Shown here in pieces: positions 1-12,500 of a DNA stretch of 64,000 nucleotides. The DNA lies in NCBI RefSeq assembly GCF_963576545.1, contig NC_083649.1, positions 9,553,146 through 9,617,145 of the forward strand, in the 5' to 3' direction. The notes beneath the pieces are model-generated. The model was not told the origin of the DNA. It did not search any database and worked only from the letters and a program-made list of their open reading frames with translations. Every line of letters begins with the position of its first letter. Position 1 is the first letter of the stretch. Position numbers and translations under genes: made by a program. This DNA comes from Limanda limanda (Eukaryota > Chordata > Actinopteri > Pleuronectiformes > Pleuronectidae).

Positions 1-1077
1 CGAGCAGGTTTGTTTTTAAGAAAATAATGAGTTGCTTTACTTTAAAAGCTAAAAAAATATGAGGTCACAACATGAATTAAATTGAACATCAATCCTTATT
101 AATTCACCCTAATTCTGTTCAAGGGCATATTGGTATACATTAGGTAATAGAAATAAACATTATGATGTATAAATGACTTATTATCAAGTATCTAGTAGTA
201 TTATCTTGTATCAATTTTAACTGTACTTAGTACGCAGACACACAAACGCAAATTTAACTGGTTCAAACTATTTCCATTAAACTAAACCAACTATTTTAAC
301 GCCAAGATTCTATAGTTGTTAATATAAATAAAGAATATTTGCATGATGCTGTAAATGTATCTAAAATTGAATATGTGACCATTCTGAATCTACACTATAA
401 AATAATAAATCCCCCTGATGTAGATCCAAGGTAAACATCCTGTCATTATCTTCAATCCTTTCTCCTCTGTTCCACCATAACATACTTAAATACATAAAAA
501 TGAGCCCAATAGGGTCTGAAGTTAATCAATTGTAGCGTATGAGTCCATTTTAGAACCAGAGCAAGCCCCAAGCTTTCAACAGAGCCCCATCCCACCTGCC
601 CAGGCCAGGGGAGGAGGAGGGGGGGCGGGGACAGGCCACTACAGCGCCCCGCTGGGGTCACACACACAGCACGAGCAACCACCACAGCGTGTTCACTACC
701 TCGCTTTAGGAAAGTAGTCGCTCTCTCCACAATCCCTGATGGAAAGGAAAATGAATGGAGAAGAAAACTGAAAAAAAGAGTCATGGATGCAACTTGAGAA
801 TTGTAGATAAGTGAAGAGGATGAAGAGGAAATAAAGAGGAACGGATTCTGTGTAACTGGTGCAGTAATCGTCAAGTCCAGAAAAAGTCTTTAAATATATG
901 AATATAGACAAAATGTGACTGGAACAAGAACACATGTCAGTGACCACTAGATGGAGCAAATGTTATATAATAAGCTACATAACCATGACTGGACTTGTAT
1001 TCAAAGACAAAATGACCAAGAGCCAAGACCACGAAACCCCTTTTTCATGAAAACACACAAACAAAGCTGCGACTTAC
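1..1077 (-). other. sh3pxd2b intron 6 (partial)
   Basis: Start of the intron after the microexon, cut by the window edge. The sequence is AT-rich with stops in all frames; I looked for the expected SH3-1 exon (family motif VLEQYVVV) on the minus strand and did not find it, so it lies further left. A G-rich patch at about 610-630 has no assigned role. Confidence 0.7.
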
Positions 1078-1103
1078 CTGATTTCTTCTTTCCAATGGGT
1101 TCC
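1078..1103 (-). CDS. sh3pxd2b: sh3pxd2b coding exon 6 (26-nt microexon, PX-SH3 linker)
   Basis: A 26-base exon: one base completing the Glu codon left by exon 5 (GA|G), eight codons EPIGKKKS, and one base of the next codon before TCAG|GTAAGT. The acceptor is ATTACCAG. The peptide matches the Tks4 linker (E-x-IGKKKSG), so phase and homology agree. It is too short for an ORF search and would be missed by most gene finders. It places a lysine cluster between the PX domain and SH3-1. The next exon lies off the left edge. Confidence 0.88.
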
Positions 1104-2819
1104 CTGGTAATGAGAGGAAAACATCACATTACTACCAAGTAGAAAAAAGTAAGGATATATAGTTTATCAAGAAAGAGCATATTTTATATAGTGCAGAGAA
1201 CCTTCAGACGTACAAGAGATATTCATCCTCTTGTGTATTGTTTAAAAATATACATTTATAATAATTCACAAACTCATAGATGTCACATTTCTCAACATTA
1301 TAAAAAATGCAGGATTGTGTGTTAACTCTTCTGACTTTACTGACTCATTATCTCTTAATCTATACAAATGGCCCTTGTAAAGACTGGATGAGTTTATTGT
1401 TGTGTTCAGTTCCTTTACTGGTGCATTTACTTCATGATACTTCTAATGTTTTAACCCGTATTTCTGTAACTACTTTGAAACAATGACGCATTAAGATCCT
1501 TTGGAAATTTGTCACATGATTATTTTTTGGGCCATGATGCAACAACACAACAGGACAGCAAACAATGCCAGTAATGTATGATCTCATCATTTCTTGTTGG
1601 ATCTATTAATAAGCAACGTGTGAGAAAAAGCCTCAGTTTCTCTGCCTCTTCTCTCCCTCACTTCCATCATCTTCCTTCTCCCACACCCCCCTCCCACTCA
1701 CATCCTCCACGTCTACTTAACTCACTCCTTCAATCTCCCTTCTCCGTTTCCTTGGCAGCTCCTCGTCGTTCGCTCTCCTGCATTAACATGAACGCTGTCA
1801 GCCACATAAAGCATTGTTCAGTCGGCACAGCTGTTAATTGCAGAGGCTCAGGTCTCAGTAAATCTTCACCCTCAAGCGTGTTCCCACTGACGTACTGTAA
1901 AAAATCTAATCCCTGCCTATAGGCCGACAGAAGCAATACCATTATTATAGAAGAGCAGTGTTTGCGTATTGTGTATGTAAAAGTTTAACGTGAACCATTG
2001 GCTTAATATGACGATATCATATTTGTTGATTTCTTGGAATTAATGGATCTTGATGGAACATTTTAGGCGACTGATATTTATGAGTTTTGTGTCCAATCTG
2101 GTGCAGATGCATATCAAAATCTGGATTTAAATGTGGTTTCATACGGGGACTGTTGGGCCTTGGTTGTATATGATCTCTTTTTTCATTCTTTCCATCAAGC
2201 TCCAGTTCCATCTTGCTCCATCACATAATTCTATTTCCTTCCCTTATGATCTTTTCCCTTTTCTTTCCTTTCCTCTCCCTCCCTCGTTGCTATTAACTTT
2301 TCTGTCTGTCCCATTTCCTCTGCCTCCTCTTCAAAGTTAAATCCTCTCTTCTTGCCCCGTCTCTAACTTCGCTGCTTCTGAGGAGAAAGTGCGAGATGCC
2401 CCTCTCAGTGCATGTAGATTTATGCGCCATGATAAATCTTCTCCCACAGTGGCTGCTGTGTCTGTGCACCAGCCCCATGTTGTCAGTCAGCCAAACAACA
2501 GGCTGCACTAGCAGAAAGCACTAATCCAATTTCAATAAAGACAAACCAAGGTCCTTCCTGTATTCAGCTGCCATCGAGTTAATGCTCCCTCTCTCTGCTG
2601 CTTCTTCTCCCAGCACAGGCCCGGGGTTTTATATGAAGACGGAGGTGGAACGTGTCATTGCCGACCTCATGCAGGGGAGGACAGAGACAAACTGTGTGTG
2701 TGTGGCAGGTCTATCTCTAGATATGAGAGCCAGTTTTGGTTCAATAATAGGACATTTTGGCCAGTCCTCACAAATTTAATGGGCTGTTTGAGGTTTAAGA
2801 CTTAGTATTAAAGTTGGAA

Positions 2820-2837
2820 TTAGGGTTAGGGTTAGGG
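2820..2837 (+). repeat. short interstitial telomere-like repeat
   Basis: Three consecutive TTAGGG units followed by degenerate GGCTAGGG. Too short to suggest a fusion site; probably chance or a repair insertion. Confidence 0.6.
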
Positions 2838-2977
2838 GCTAGGGCTCGACTATAGAGAGACTTGTGTGTGTTTGTGTGCGTTTGTGTGTGTGTACCTGAC
2901 ATATCAACCACTGTCTATTACACATTCATCATTTTCAGAGACCAGTTTATGTCAGATTATCATATAACTGGTATAGA

Positions 2978-3125
2978 CAGCCACTACAGAGGTAAGGCAG
3001 AGCAGGTCATTTGCTAATCTGAGGGTCGGTGGTTCAATTCCCAGCTCATCCAAGTGTCCTTTGGCAGGACCCTGAATCCTAAACTGCTCCCGACAGCTTT
3101 CCCAGCGATTTCAGGGGAAATCTCA
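2978..3125 (+). repeat. tRNA-derived SINE fragment
   Basis: Contains a Pol III B-box-like core (GGTCGGTGGTTCAATTCC) followed by the SINE body about fifty bases on (CTGAATCCTAAACTGCTCCC). The same body appears more completely at 27922-28165 and in reverse at about 42196-42320. The tRNA-like head is degraded. Confidence 0.6.
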
Positions 3126-4067
3126 GAAAACATATCTTAGTAGCAGTGGTAGAAAATTTGAAGAAATATTCTTTCCTATTGTAGCTGGCAAACAAAGTGC
3201 ACACTAGTGTTATATTCATATAATTAGTGCGGTATTAGCATCGTTTTGGTGTAAACTCTCATTACGTGACCCAGATTTCTCAACCTTGTGTTGCAAATTG
3301 AAAAACCCCACCTCCCTGCTCTGCTGACACACACTCCTGGCGTGTTTAACAGGATTTATCCACTAATTTTCCTGCCGACCGACGCAGCCTCCGAGCGCCC
3401 GGTGCCTCACATCAGCATGTGATGACAGACGGGTTCAAAAGCTCGGGGCTCAGCTGACAGCTGTTGGTGTAAAAAGCCTTTCTGGTCTCCCTGGAACCAG
3501 CCGCCCGTAACCTCTGCTGCCCTCAAGGTGCCGCTAACCTTAACAACAACACATTTGCAAAAACCGAGGCCTGGAGTGGATGTGTAAGTCATGTGTGTAA
3601 TCGACAGGCGCTTGTGTGTGTGTGTGTGTGCTGGAGGCTGGCGCTCGCTGCCCGCTGATGTCTTGGTTTTAGCACATTGTAACTGTCAGCACCGGTTATG
3701 ATGCTAACGTGTTGAGTGATATTTACACGAGACCACGGAGCAGGTCTGCACACCTTCAGATCAACCACGTGACCTCCCCCCCCGCCTGGAGCCTGGTGGC
3801 TGAGCGGAGCCGCAGCTACATGCTTACTCATGCACATGCAGACTCAGCATTTAGGGGGGGGGGGGAAGACCCATTAAATGTGTTTCTGCTCGAAAGATCG
3901 AACAGGAGGTCATGTGGGAATATGGAATCATATCAGAGGGTGTAATGAATGTTAAGTTTGGGGCGGAAACGCTGAGGGGAAGTGACATGACCTCAGGCAG
4001 GGTGAACGACGACGGGTGTTTCCCTTTGCGTTTGACCCTGAGGGTTTCTAACGCCTGTGGTACTCAC

Positions 4068-4159
4068 TCCTTGGGTGGGTTGAGGTCTTCAGGTCTGGTC
4101 TCAAAGAAAACTCGGACCTCCTCACACTGGGAGATGTAGACCGGCAGCTGGATGAGGGC
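4068..4159 (-). CDS. sh3pxd2b: sh3pxd2b coding exon 5 (end of PX domain)
   Basis: 92 bases: 30 codons plus two, phase 2 at the donor (AAGGA|GTGAGT), acceptor CCCTGCAG. The translation runs [15 protein letters not shown], then [21 protein letters not shown] and [13 protein letters not shown] match the B paralogue better than Tks5 (ALVRLP and FFEARPEDVNPPK), which decides the assignment. It closes the PX domain and begins the linker to the first SH3 domain. Confidence 0.96.
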
Positions 4160-5042
4160 CTGCAGGGACAAAGGAGGACAAGGAAAGTTAGGAAATCACA
4201 CAAACTGACAATTACACTCACTTCAGTTTAATATATATATATATAAATATGTAGAGGTCGACCAGAGGTTAAATATAGTTCTCATTGGGAGTCCAGACAA
4301 ATAATTACTAAGTACAGTATTTGAGGGAATTTTCACACTACCCTCCTACGCTGGGATAAATATTATGTCAGCTATTAGCTATAACTGTGTGCAATATTTC
4401 CTCATAGACATAATATACAGAACATTATGCAGTTCTCTTTACCTTTGGGACACAGGCTGCATTATCGTGTTTTTGGCCACCTAAAATGTTTTCAATATTT
4501 AAATTTTTTAGCTGTCTTGTTCTAACAATAATCACAATTTAACTGATTATTAGTCTAAAGCGAAACATAAATGAGAATCGTCCGTTTCTACAATCCTGGC
4601 TCCCGTGTTTTTCATTTTCATATGTTTTTTAATATCCCAAAAACTATTTTTCATACCACGTCCTTGTACTTATCAAAAAAGCTGCAATAATAATAATAAT
4701 AGTATTTGGCAGTTACTTTTTTAGATTGAAGTGCAAAATGTAATATCATTTTGTGTATTGATGGCACAGCAGCAGTATGAGTCTGTTGAAAGTTGGTCCG
4801 GATGAAGATTAAAAACATTTTCTCTTATTAAAATTGTAACTTTGGATGATTGTGGAGCTCGGGAGGATGAACAATATGTCTGCCTCTTTTAATATTACGT
4901 CTAGTTTCTCATATTTATTGATATTTATAAGTGAGATGGTTTCAGAATTTCTATCTAGTGTCTGTTTACTGATCTGTCGCAGCTGCCGTCCTCCGTCACC
5001 TTGTGCCTCTGTGGACAATCACGAGCATCAGAGACGAGGTGT

Positions 5043-5118
5043 GCACACACACACACACATACACACACACACACACAAACACACAAACACACACACACAA
5101 ACACACACACACATACAC
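5043..5118 (+). repeat. CA microsatellite, interrupted
   Basis: About 76 bases of CA dinucleotides broken by a few T or A substitutions, within sh3pxd2b intron 4. It generates several spurious Thr/His-rich open frames. Confidence 0.9.
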
Positions 5119-6018
5119 ATTTCCCAACTACTGGCCGGACTTATCTGCCTCTCCTTATCTGTCTTTCACTTTCTCTCAGCCAAACTTCTTAAGAACAGCA
5201 GTGAAACAGATAATCACCCCAACAGATTAACCCCCCCCCCCCCAAAAAAAACCCCAGAAGACAGAATAACTGCTGCCAATGACCCTGTGCTGACCGTCTC
5301 TCCTACACTGCTTAGAAGGCTGGGCCACTCCTCCTCCCTCCATTTGCTGGCAGGCTGAGCCCGGTGCTATCCATCAAGCTTCCTCTGCCGGCCTCCTCCT
5401 CTGATTTTAATACTCCTAAGTGTTTTTCGGCTCTGCCCTTTAAGGCAGCGCGGGCTCTGTCTCCTCTTTGCACTCTGTGACACGCGCCGATATACCGTCA
5501 GGGCCAGTGATGGATACGGAAGCAGAGCCAGAGCCCCCGACCAAGGACACCTTAGTAGCAGAGACGTTTGCCTGGTCACGCTTCTGATCACAGGTTTGTG
5601 CCAACAGCTCGTGTTGGAGGAAAGGAGCGGGTCCACTGCCATGGACAGAGTATGAGTGGAGGTTTCATCTCTTCCTCTTCCTGATGCATATTACCCCCAT
5701 TTACACCAGCTCCATCCATATCTCGAGAAACAGAAGCTAAGCAGCTGATGTAAGAGGTGTCGCTATTATACTGGTGACCTCCAGAGGACCCCCCCTCACA
5801 ATGTCTGCTCCTGCAGCCCAGAAAGCTGCGCTGCTCCTGAGGTCAGAGAAGCAGCTCCACTCTCCTTGGATTTATTTCTCTTCTTGTGTCAGTCTGCAGC
5901 CCGTCCGCTCATTACCATTCTCCCCAGGGAGGAGACGGGACGGAGGCGCAGGCTACATTACAGCAAATGGACTTTATGGGTGTGCGTGTGTTTTTTTACA
6001 GCAGGCAGCATTAAGGTA

Positions 6019-6020
<2 letters not shown>

Positions 6021-6109
<89 letters not shown>
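6021..6109 (+). repeat. GT microsatellite
   Basis: About 45 uninterrupted TG units in sh3pxd2b intron 4; likely polymorphic. It is the source of Cys/Val and His/Thr shadow frames. Confidence 0.95.
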
Positions 6110-6110
<1 letters not shown>

Positions 6111-7350
6111 CTCCAAGAAACAAACCTGGGTTGTGGAAATACATTTCTTTAAAATGTGCAGTACATTGAGATCCGTCAATGTTAAAAATAGCTTTACCAA
6201 TATATTCTTAAATCTGTCTCTGAATAAACAACATTTTTCAAAGTGAAGTGTATCCTGAGACATTATTTATCCAAAATCTAAATTACAAACAGATTCAATT
6301 TCTATTTTTGTGAATAGAGACTAATGTAGATCCCGAGGACATTGGGACTTTTTGCTGTGATGCATTTCTGAGCGGTGTGACCTGGCAGCCCATCCAAGGC
6401 TCAGCAGTCTTTCTCTGGCTTTGTACAAACAATCTCTGGTTCCAGGTTTTTTCTCTTTCTCTCTCTCTCTCTCTCTCTTTTTATATACCGACAGTTTTTC
6501 CTGACTTGAATGAAAACACAGGACTTCACAACGAGGGGAAATTCCATGATGCCGGGTAAAACCTCAGCTGTACAACAGAAGGGCTGACTCAGCTCTTCCC
6601 GTAGAAAAACATGTCGTTTCACCTTGTCGAGGCCGTTTTGTTTGTGCTTACAGTCAAGTTGAGATTTGTTTCAGCACTCACTGCAGAAAACAACATTCCC
6701 TGCCCGAGCTGAAGACTGAGATCCAACCTGTGCAATGACATCTAAGGGCTGGAGGATGTTTTAAGTCTTTATTCACTGTCTCTTGTTTCAGATGCCTATT
6801 TCTGCCCCTTGTTCAAAAGTCCTGTAACTCTTAATAATGAAAAACTTTATCAAAATAACGACTTAGAGTCTCATGAAGACAACTTTTCAGTCTCATGACT
6901 TTAACTTAATATTCATCTGTTTTTTTGCTTTCTCACGTAGAATTCGGCTCCTTATGTGACAGACAGACTGTTAATGTGTGAAAAAGCTGAGAAAAGCGTT
7001 GTGACTTCTCACTGCTTGGGGTTAAAGCATCGCAGCACGATGGTTCTAATTTCTTTCCACACAATCCTCTCACATGCTCTGAGGTGTCCTGTCCTCAAAT
7101 GCTACTTTCACAAAGTCACTGAACATTGTAAACTAATGAAGAAGAGTGCTGAGGACAAACATCTGGCTTGGAAACATTTTGACAAAATGTGGCTCCAAAT
7201 CCACTGAACTCTAAAAGTGAACAATCCTCGCAAAGTAAATGTGAATTTAGTTTTCTTTGCATATAACTTCACACACATGCAATACAACAACTTAAAACTG
7301 TACAGCAACACCACTGATAAAAACCCGTCTCCACTATTCTCATAAACATT

Positions 7351-7377
7351 CCCCCCCCCCCCCCCCCCCCCCCCCCC
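7351..7377 (+). repeat. poly-C run (27 C), poly-G in the sh3pxd2b transcript
   Basis: 27 consecutive C on the plus strand, hence 27 G in the minus-strand pre-mRNA. Such runs are unstable and can fold as G-quadruplexes; length may also be an assembly estimate. Confidence 0.9.
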
Positions 7378-8867
7378 ACAGGCATGAATCAACAACTCTA
7401 CCCATCCCTTTCCCAAAACTCTTATTTTTCACATAAGTGGGTGAAGATGTTTGCCACCAGCTGTACACTCAGAGGAGTATCGGACATAAACTATTCTCTT
7501 TCACTTTATGGCCTTGTAAATCAAAAATCCTATTAGCACCGTATCAATCTGGAGATAAAATTGAGCATGCAGTCTGGACTAAGTCAGAACGAACTTGTAA
7601 AAACCTCCTCAAACATTCCCTCTCAGACGGAGAGGGGGAGGTCTGGATGGTTTAGAGGCTCTGGGGTAAGAAGCCTGTAATATTCAACAAAAACACAGCC
7701 TATAGGCCGAGGATGTGCTGACACGGAGCAAGCTCAGCGTCTCCCTCCCTGGTGTTTCTCAATACACGAGCTCCGTCTCGCGCCTGAACCACGTGGTTCT
7801 GAGGCCACGATATCCAGTTCTCAACGTCCTGTCATAAAAACTAATGATGGTGTGATTCATGACAGACCCTCTCTCCTTGGTTAGCACTGCAGTTTGCAAA
7901 ATAATACAGAAAAGGGGGAATTTTTCAAACTATTGCTTTGGATTTATTTCCAGGACAACAAAAACCTGTTGCTAAGATGCCGTGGTTACATTTCTGTCAA
8001 ATCCGAGCGGTTATTTGCCGGCTATTGGCAGTTTTACGGTCACAGTGCTGATTCAGTGGAGCCCGAGTCTGTGCTATTGCATTTCTTTTCCCATGTTCCT
8101 GCCAAGTGATTAATCTCCCTGGTAAAAAAAAGCCGTGTAATGGGCTGGATAATGCACAGTTTTACATTCGCTTTTGAAAAAACTGATGGAAAGCTGTGGT
8201 GATTCAACAACACTCGTCCACTCAAGTCTCTTACATTTATAATTGGGGATCGTGATGGGTTACTGCATATTTGGGTGTAACACTTTTCTTTATCTCTCCA
8301 GCAACGGATTTTTCTTTATATGCTTACACACTATTGATCCCTTAAGAGACATTAACCTCTGGTTTGCCTGCTGGTGCAGGGACGGGTCGGAGTCAGAGTC
8401 ACCTGGGGAGCTTTAGGACGTGGACGCCTGCTGTCACACAGGTTTGCTCCAGGGAGTTCAGTACAGCACACACCACACAAACTCATCCGATAAATCGTAT
8501 GTGAATCTTGCTTCATGTGGATGTGAGTTTCATTTTAATTAATATGACCATATGTTTGAAACTTTGTTAATTGCTACAACACTGAAGTTAATTGAGGAAA
8601 TGAAATATACATTTGATAAATATAGGACTATGGAGTCAAATATTACAACTAAGACATATAGCTACTTGTGTTGCTCATATATACACAAAGGAAATATTAT
8701 TTTCCTATTCATGACTTGTTTGAAACAATGTGGGTGCTGGGAGACTTTAGTTTTGTTTTTATTATCCTCTAACCACTCTACCTGTACATGACTGGTCAGT
8801 GTGGTGTTTCATGCATATTCAGGAAATACAACTACTGCAGATGTCACATATTGGTCAATGCACTCAC

Positions 8868-8944
8868 CGTGCAGTACTCGTTGATGGGCCTTAGCCTCTT
8901 CATGGCCACATCTCTGATATGACTCCTTCTGAACAGGATCTTCC
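8868..8944 (-). CDS. sh3pxd2b: sh3pxd2b coding exon 4 (PX helices, second basic patch)
   Basis: 77 bases: two bases finishing the split Gly codon, then 25 codons ending in phase 0. The acceptor is ATTCAG and the donor ACG|GTGAGT. The translation is [17 protein letters not shown] then RPINEYCT. The RRSHIRDVA segment supplies the second basic residue group of the PX phosphoinositide pocket. Here Met replaces the usual Val in DVA[V/M]KRL, a conservative change. Confidence 0.96.
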
Positions 8945-9478
8945 CTGAATGATGGTAGAAAAAAAAAGATTTAGAAGAACAGACAACTCAAAGTTGGAGA
9001 AGAAAACTGATGTGTTGCTATAGATCACAGCAGAAAAGTAACATATTCTAATATTCATCGATCTAATGATGAAATAAATCTGTGGAACGCACATCTCGAG
9101 AACTGCCACACTGGGCAGTTGTATTGTCATGTTCCAAATTAAAAGCTATGTCTGATTTGGTGTGATTTGGAAGTGTGTTGTGTTCAATATTATTAGAAAT
9201 TGAATAAACAGGCGACCAGCTCTCTGCAGCAGCGGTGGCTGAGACTCGGCAACGGAAGTGATGATGTTGATCATAACAACATCTTAACAACAATGGCATG
9301 AACAGCTGAGGCTCCAGTTCGGTGATGTCCTGCTACTGGGTCGAGCTCCACTGAGATTTGATGAACCGGCTCTTTGTGCGGCAGCGGTGGCGCAGCTTCT
9401 TTACTCGCCACCACTCAAATACTGCGATCACTTCTGTAAAGAGTTCGGAGAGAAAGCTGCAACCAGTATCACCACACG

Positions 9479-9522
9479 GCAAGAAAACAGTCCATTCCAA
9501 ACAGGCATGTTTAGCACAGGCT
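9479..9522 (-). repeat. dispersed repeat, copy 1
   Basis: About 44 bases matching, in inverted orientation, the segment at 50717-50762, with shared core CATTCCAAACA and roughly five in six bases identical by hand alignment. Family unknown; probably part of a longer decayed interspersed element. Confidence 0.45.
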
Positions 9523-12500
9523 CTGCAGCAGTCCTTTTAAAAGTTGATCGAAGTCTGCTGCTCGTCAGTGGTGATGGAACTTCACAAAACTTCAAACCAC
9601 AGTCAGGTTCATCACTTTTTGGATCCCCTGGAAGAATTTGCATTGTTTTAATCCCAATTTGGCGCGTGTTTCTGTATTTGCACGTGTGGTGACCTTTTTT
9701 GCATGTGTTTTCTTGATTTGCAGTGTGTTTAACCTTCTTGGCCAACATTCAAAAGCACCTCTTACAAAAAGGTAAGGTTCAGTGGTTAGCACGTTGGCAT
9801 ATTAGAGTGCAGACACACGCAGACTTGGCGTCATCAATAACACTGACAGCACAATGAGGCGGCTAAGGAGCTCGGTGAATAGCTGCCCTTTCCAAGTCAT
9901 GAATAAATGATTTTGGGGAAAGCAGTGACAGCGTAAATGCTCCATACTTCACCATTCTCATCTCCAGACACAAACAGTCACAGACGAGCTGGGTCGCCAC
10001 AACAATAACAAGAAGGGGCCACAAATAGGCCTCTTAAAAACACTCCTCTAACTTAATGGTATGCAGGAAACTTCCAGAGCCAGCATCTATTTTCTGCTCC
10101 TTTTAGCTGCTGAAGTTTCTCTGATAAATTCACAGCGGCAGCTCTGTCGGCATGTGCAGCAGGAACTGGGCAGGAAGTGGAGGCTGACTGGGTAAAGATC
10201 CTGAGTGCAGAGAGGGACATGTTTTTAAAAGTCTCTCTATCACCTCCATCACAGGGCTGAGGTGTTTGTTCAGCGCGTGTTTAAAGCAGACTTGCTGAAA
10301 CATGAATCATTTCACCTGAGTTACTAAAAATGGCCTTTTCTGCTTCCTCAACCCACACAGCTGAAAACCACAGGTGTTTTTTTTGGAGTGCGTATGTGTG
10401 AAACTGAAAGATATTTTGCTCATGAATATTGTTGTTTTGTTTCTGCTCGTCTTTGAAGTGGGTTAAACTCAGAAAAAATAAGGATAGATGCCGAATAAGG
10501 AAACATGAAAAATAAATAATGTATAAAGAGGTGGAGGAATGTGAAGCGACCTCCCGGAAAAGACCTTAGATCAATTTCACAAAACACTCATCTTCCAAAT
10601 TCTCCCCCTCTGCACTTCCAACCACATGTTGGTCATTACTACCTTAAAGTTATCAAAGAGCCGGTGAATAAGATGACCTGATTGGTTAGGAGCAAAGCAA
10701 TGAGAAGGTGGGACAAAACGACAGATCTTGAAACTCATGGTTGCTCCTTGAGCGTCTGTTCTCGTGGCTTCTGTTTTTCAATTCTGTTTTTATTTGCCAT
10801 GTCAGAAAACTGCTTTACACAAAAATGAACGCAGATTTTGTAAATGCGGTACACCCACTTAAAAAAGGCAGCAGATGTGTTTTCATTGTTTTCATTTCAC
10901 TGGCGTGTTGTGCTTAAAGCGCCACGTTGGCCAGTGACTGATCGAAGAAGTGGCCAAGTGTTTTGCCGAATGGACGACACGCCTTTATTGCTTTGATGAT
11001 GCATTACTTGAACCATAAATGGTGGGGAAAACAACCATGTCCACCCGGATGTCACGTTTCCTTCACCGCTGACTGATACCCGTGACTAACGCAGAGTCAT
11101 CTGACCCGGGACTGAAAGCTGATTGAACCTTTTCCCACTGACACAAATCCAGATGTTAGTCAGTGTTTTCAGGGGCTAGAGTAAATATTTAAACCACTTT
11201 TGGATTGATTGATTCACAGTCAGGCCCAGGGAATGAATCGTACAGCTCAGATGCTCCCATGACTCTGCTACTTACTACCTTGAAATGCAGTTCACAGGCT
11301 GAAACTAACCTGATTTGTCACTACATTTGCACAGAGGAGAAAAGTACATCTCAATGTGAGGGAGACTCATAAAAAGGAGAGTGACTCGCTGCAGAATTAG
11401 AGAAGACATTCCAAATCTCTTAGGTGTTGGCAGAGAAACCCAAAGCGGACACTGTCTGGACATCTCTCGAAAACTAAAGAGTTTTGAAAGTCAACCCTGG
11501 ACGTCTACTTCTCTTCTCCTCTCTCTCTCTCTCCGTCTCTTTCGACCTCTCTCCTCCCCTCGTCACTCCTCACACAGAAAGCTTTTTTGACGGTTTTCCA
11601 GCGCTCTCTGGGGTCAGGGGAGAGAAGCACTGACTCAACACTACCCACTCTGTATGCACGGCAACCCATGGGTGCAGCTGATGAAAAGGGCTTGTTTGGG
11701 GAGGGGAGGAGAAAAAAAAGCTGCTGGGAGCCAAGGCCGAGGAAGGGTCGACTTCGTGACGAATCTCGAGAGCCCGCCGCGGGTATCAAACAACTCCTGT
11801 TTCCTGGGCAGAGCGAGGGAGGTGACGGGACAGAGGAGACGGAGGTGGAAACACAGAGAGGGGGATTGTTACACACCTTACACACACTAAGCTGTTCTCA
11901 CGACTCGGCTCTTAAGCACCGGACTCGTCACACATCAATGTTTGCCTCCTCGGGTTGATTTTGAGAAGCTAACACCATTACATAACACAGATTCCGTAGA
12001 CTCTAAACTTTGTCCTTGTACGCCACAACAAGAAAGTTGAGGAAATAACAGAGATTAGAAACAAGCAGCTTATTATGGGAACACAGTGAGCAGTTATACC
12101 CTGAAATGACCTGGCCCCAGTTATTTGAATAAACACTATAAAATCAGCTTTGAGAGGAAAATGCTGTGTCACTTTCATCGCCCGGGTTCAAAGATCTGAA
12201 AATACTTGACACACACTTTGGAATACTTGACTCAAACTTGGGTTTACAAGAAATGACTTTAACTTGTACTTCATGACGTGAGGATTGATTTAAGACTTTT
12301 TATAAGATGAGTTTTACCAGAGCTACATCCACTCTGATAGATTTTACTTTTAAAAGAGCATTTCTGAAATTGAAATGATGGCCAGACGGGCATTTTAGCT
12401 CTGAATCAGAAGTAATCTCCACCCACTATTAGCATTTGGTTGCAGAGAACACAAGGATTAAGCAAAATCTCTAACTAAGAACTAACTAAGGAGCAGTGAG

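Larger units (their letters stand above)
1104..4067 (-). other. sh3pxd2b intron 5
   Basis: 3.0 kb intron. It contains three TTAGGG units at 2820-2837, a SINE fragment at about 2978-3125 and short GT runs. No exon was recognised. Confidence 0.85.
4160..8867 (-). other. sh3pxd2b intron 4
   Basis: 4.7 kb intron rich in simple sequence: CA repeats at 5043-5118, 13 C at 5231-5243, 45 GT units at 6021-6109, a CT run near 6.46 kb, and a 27-base poly-C run at 7351-7377, which is poly-G in the transcript. A 14-base palindrome with an E-box core lies at 7786-7799. No exon was seen. Confidence 0.85.

Noticed and set aside
11505..11958. Overlapping 123-126 codon frames on both strands
   Set aside because: Explained by locally high GC and few stops in intron 3; no homology, and it lies between proven exons of sh3pxd2b.
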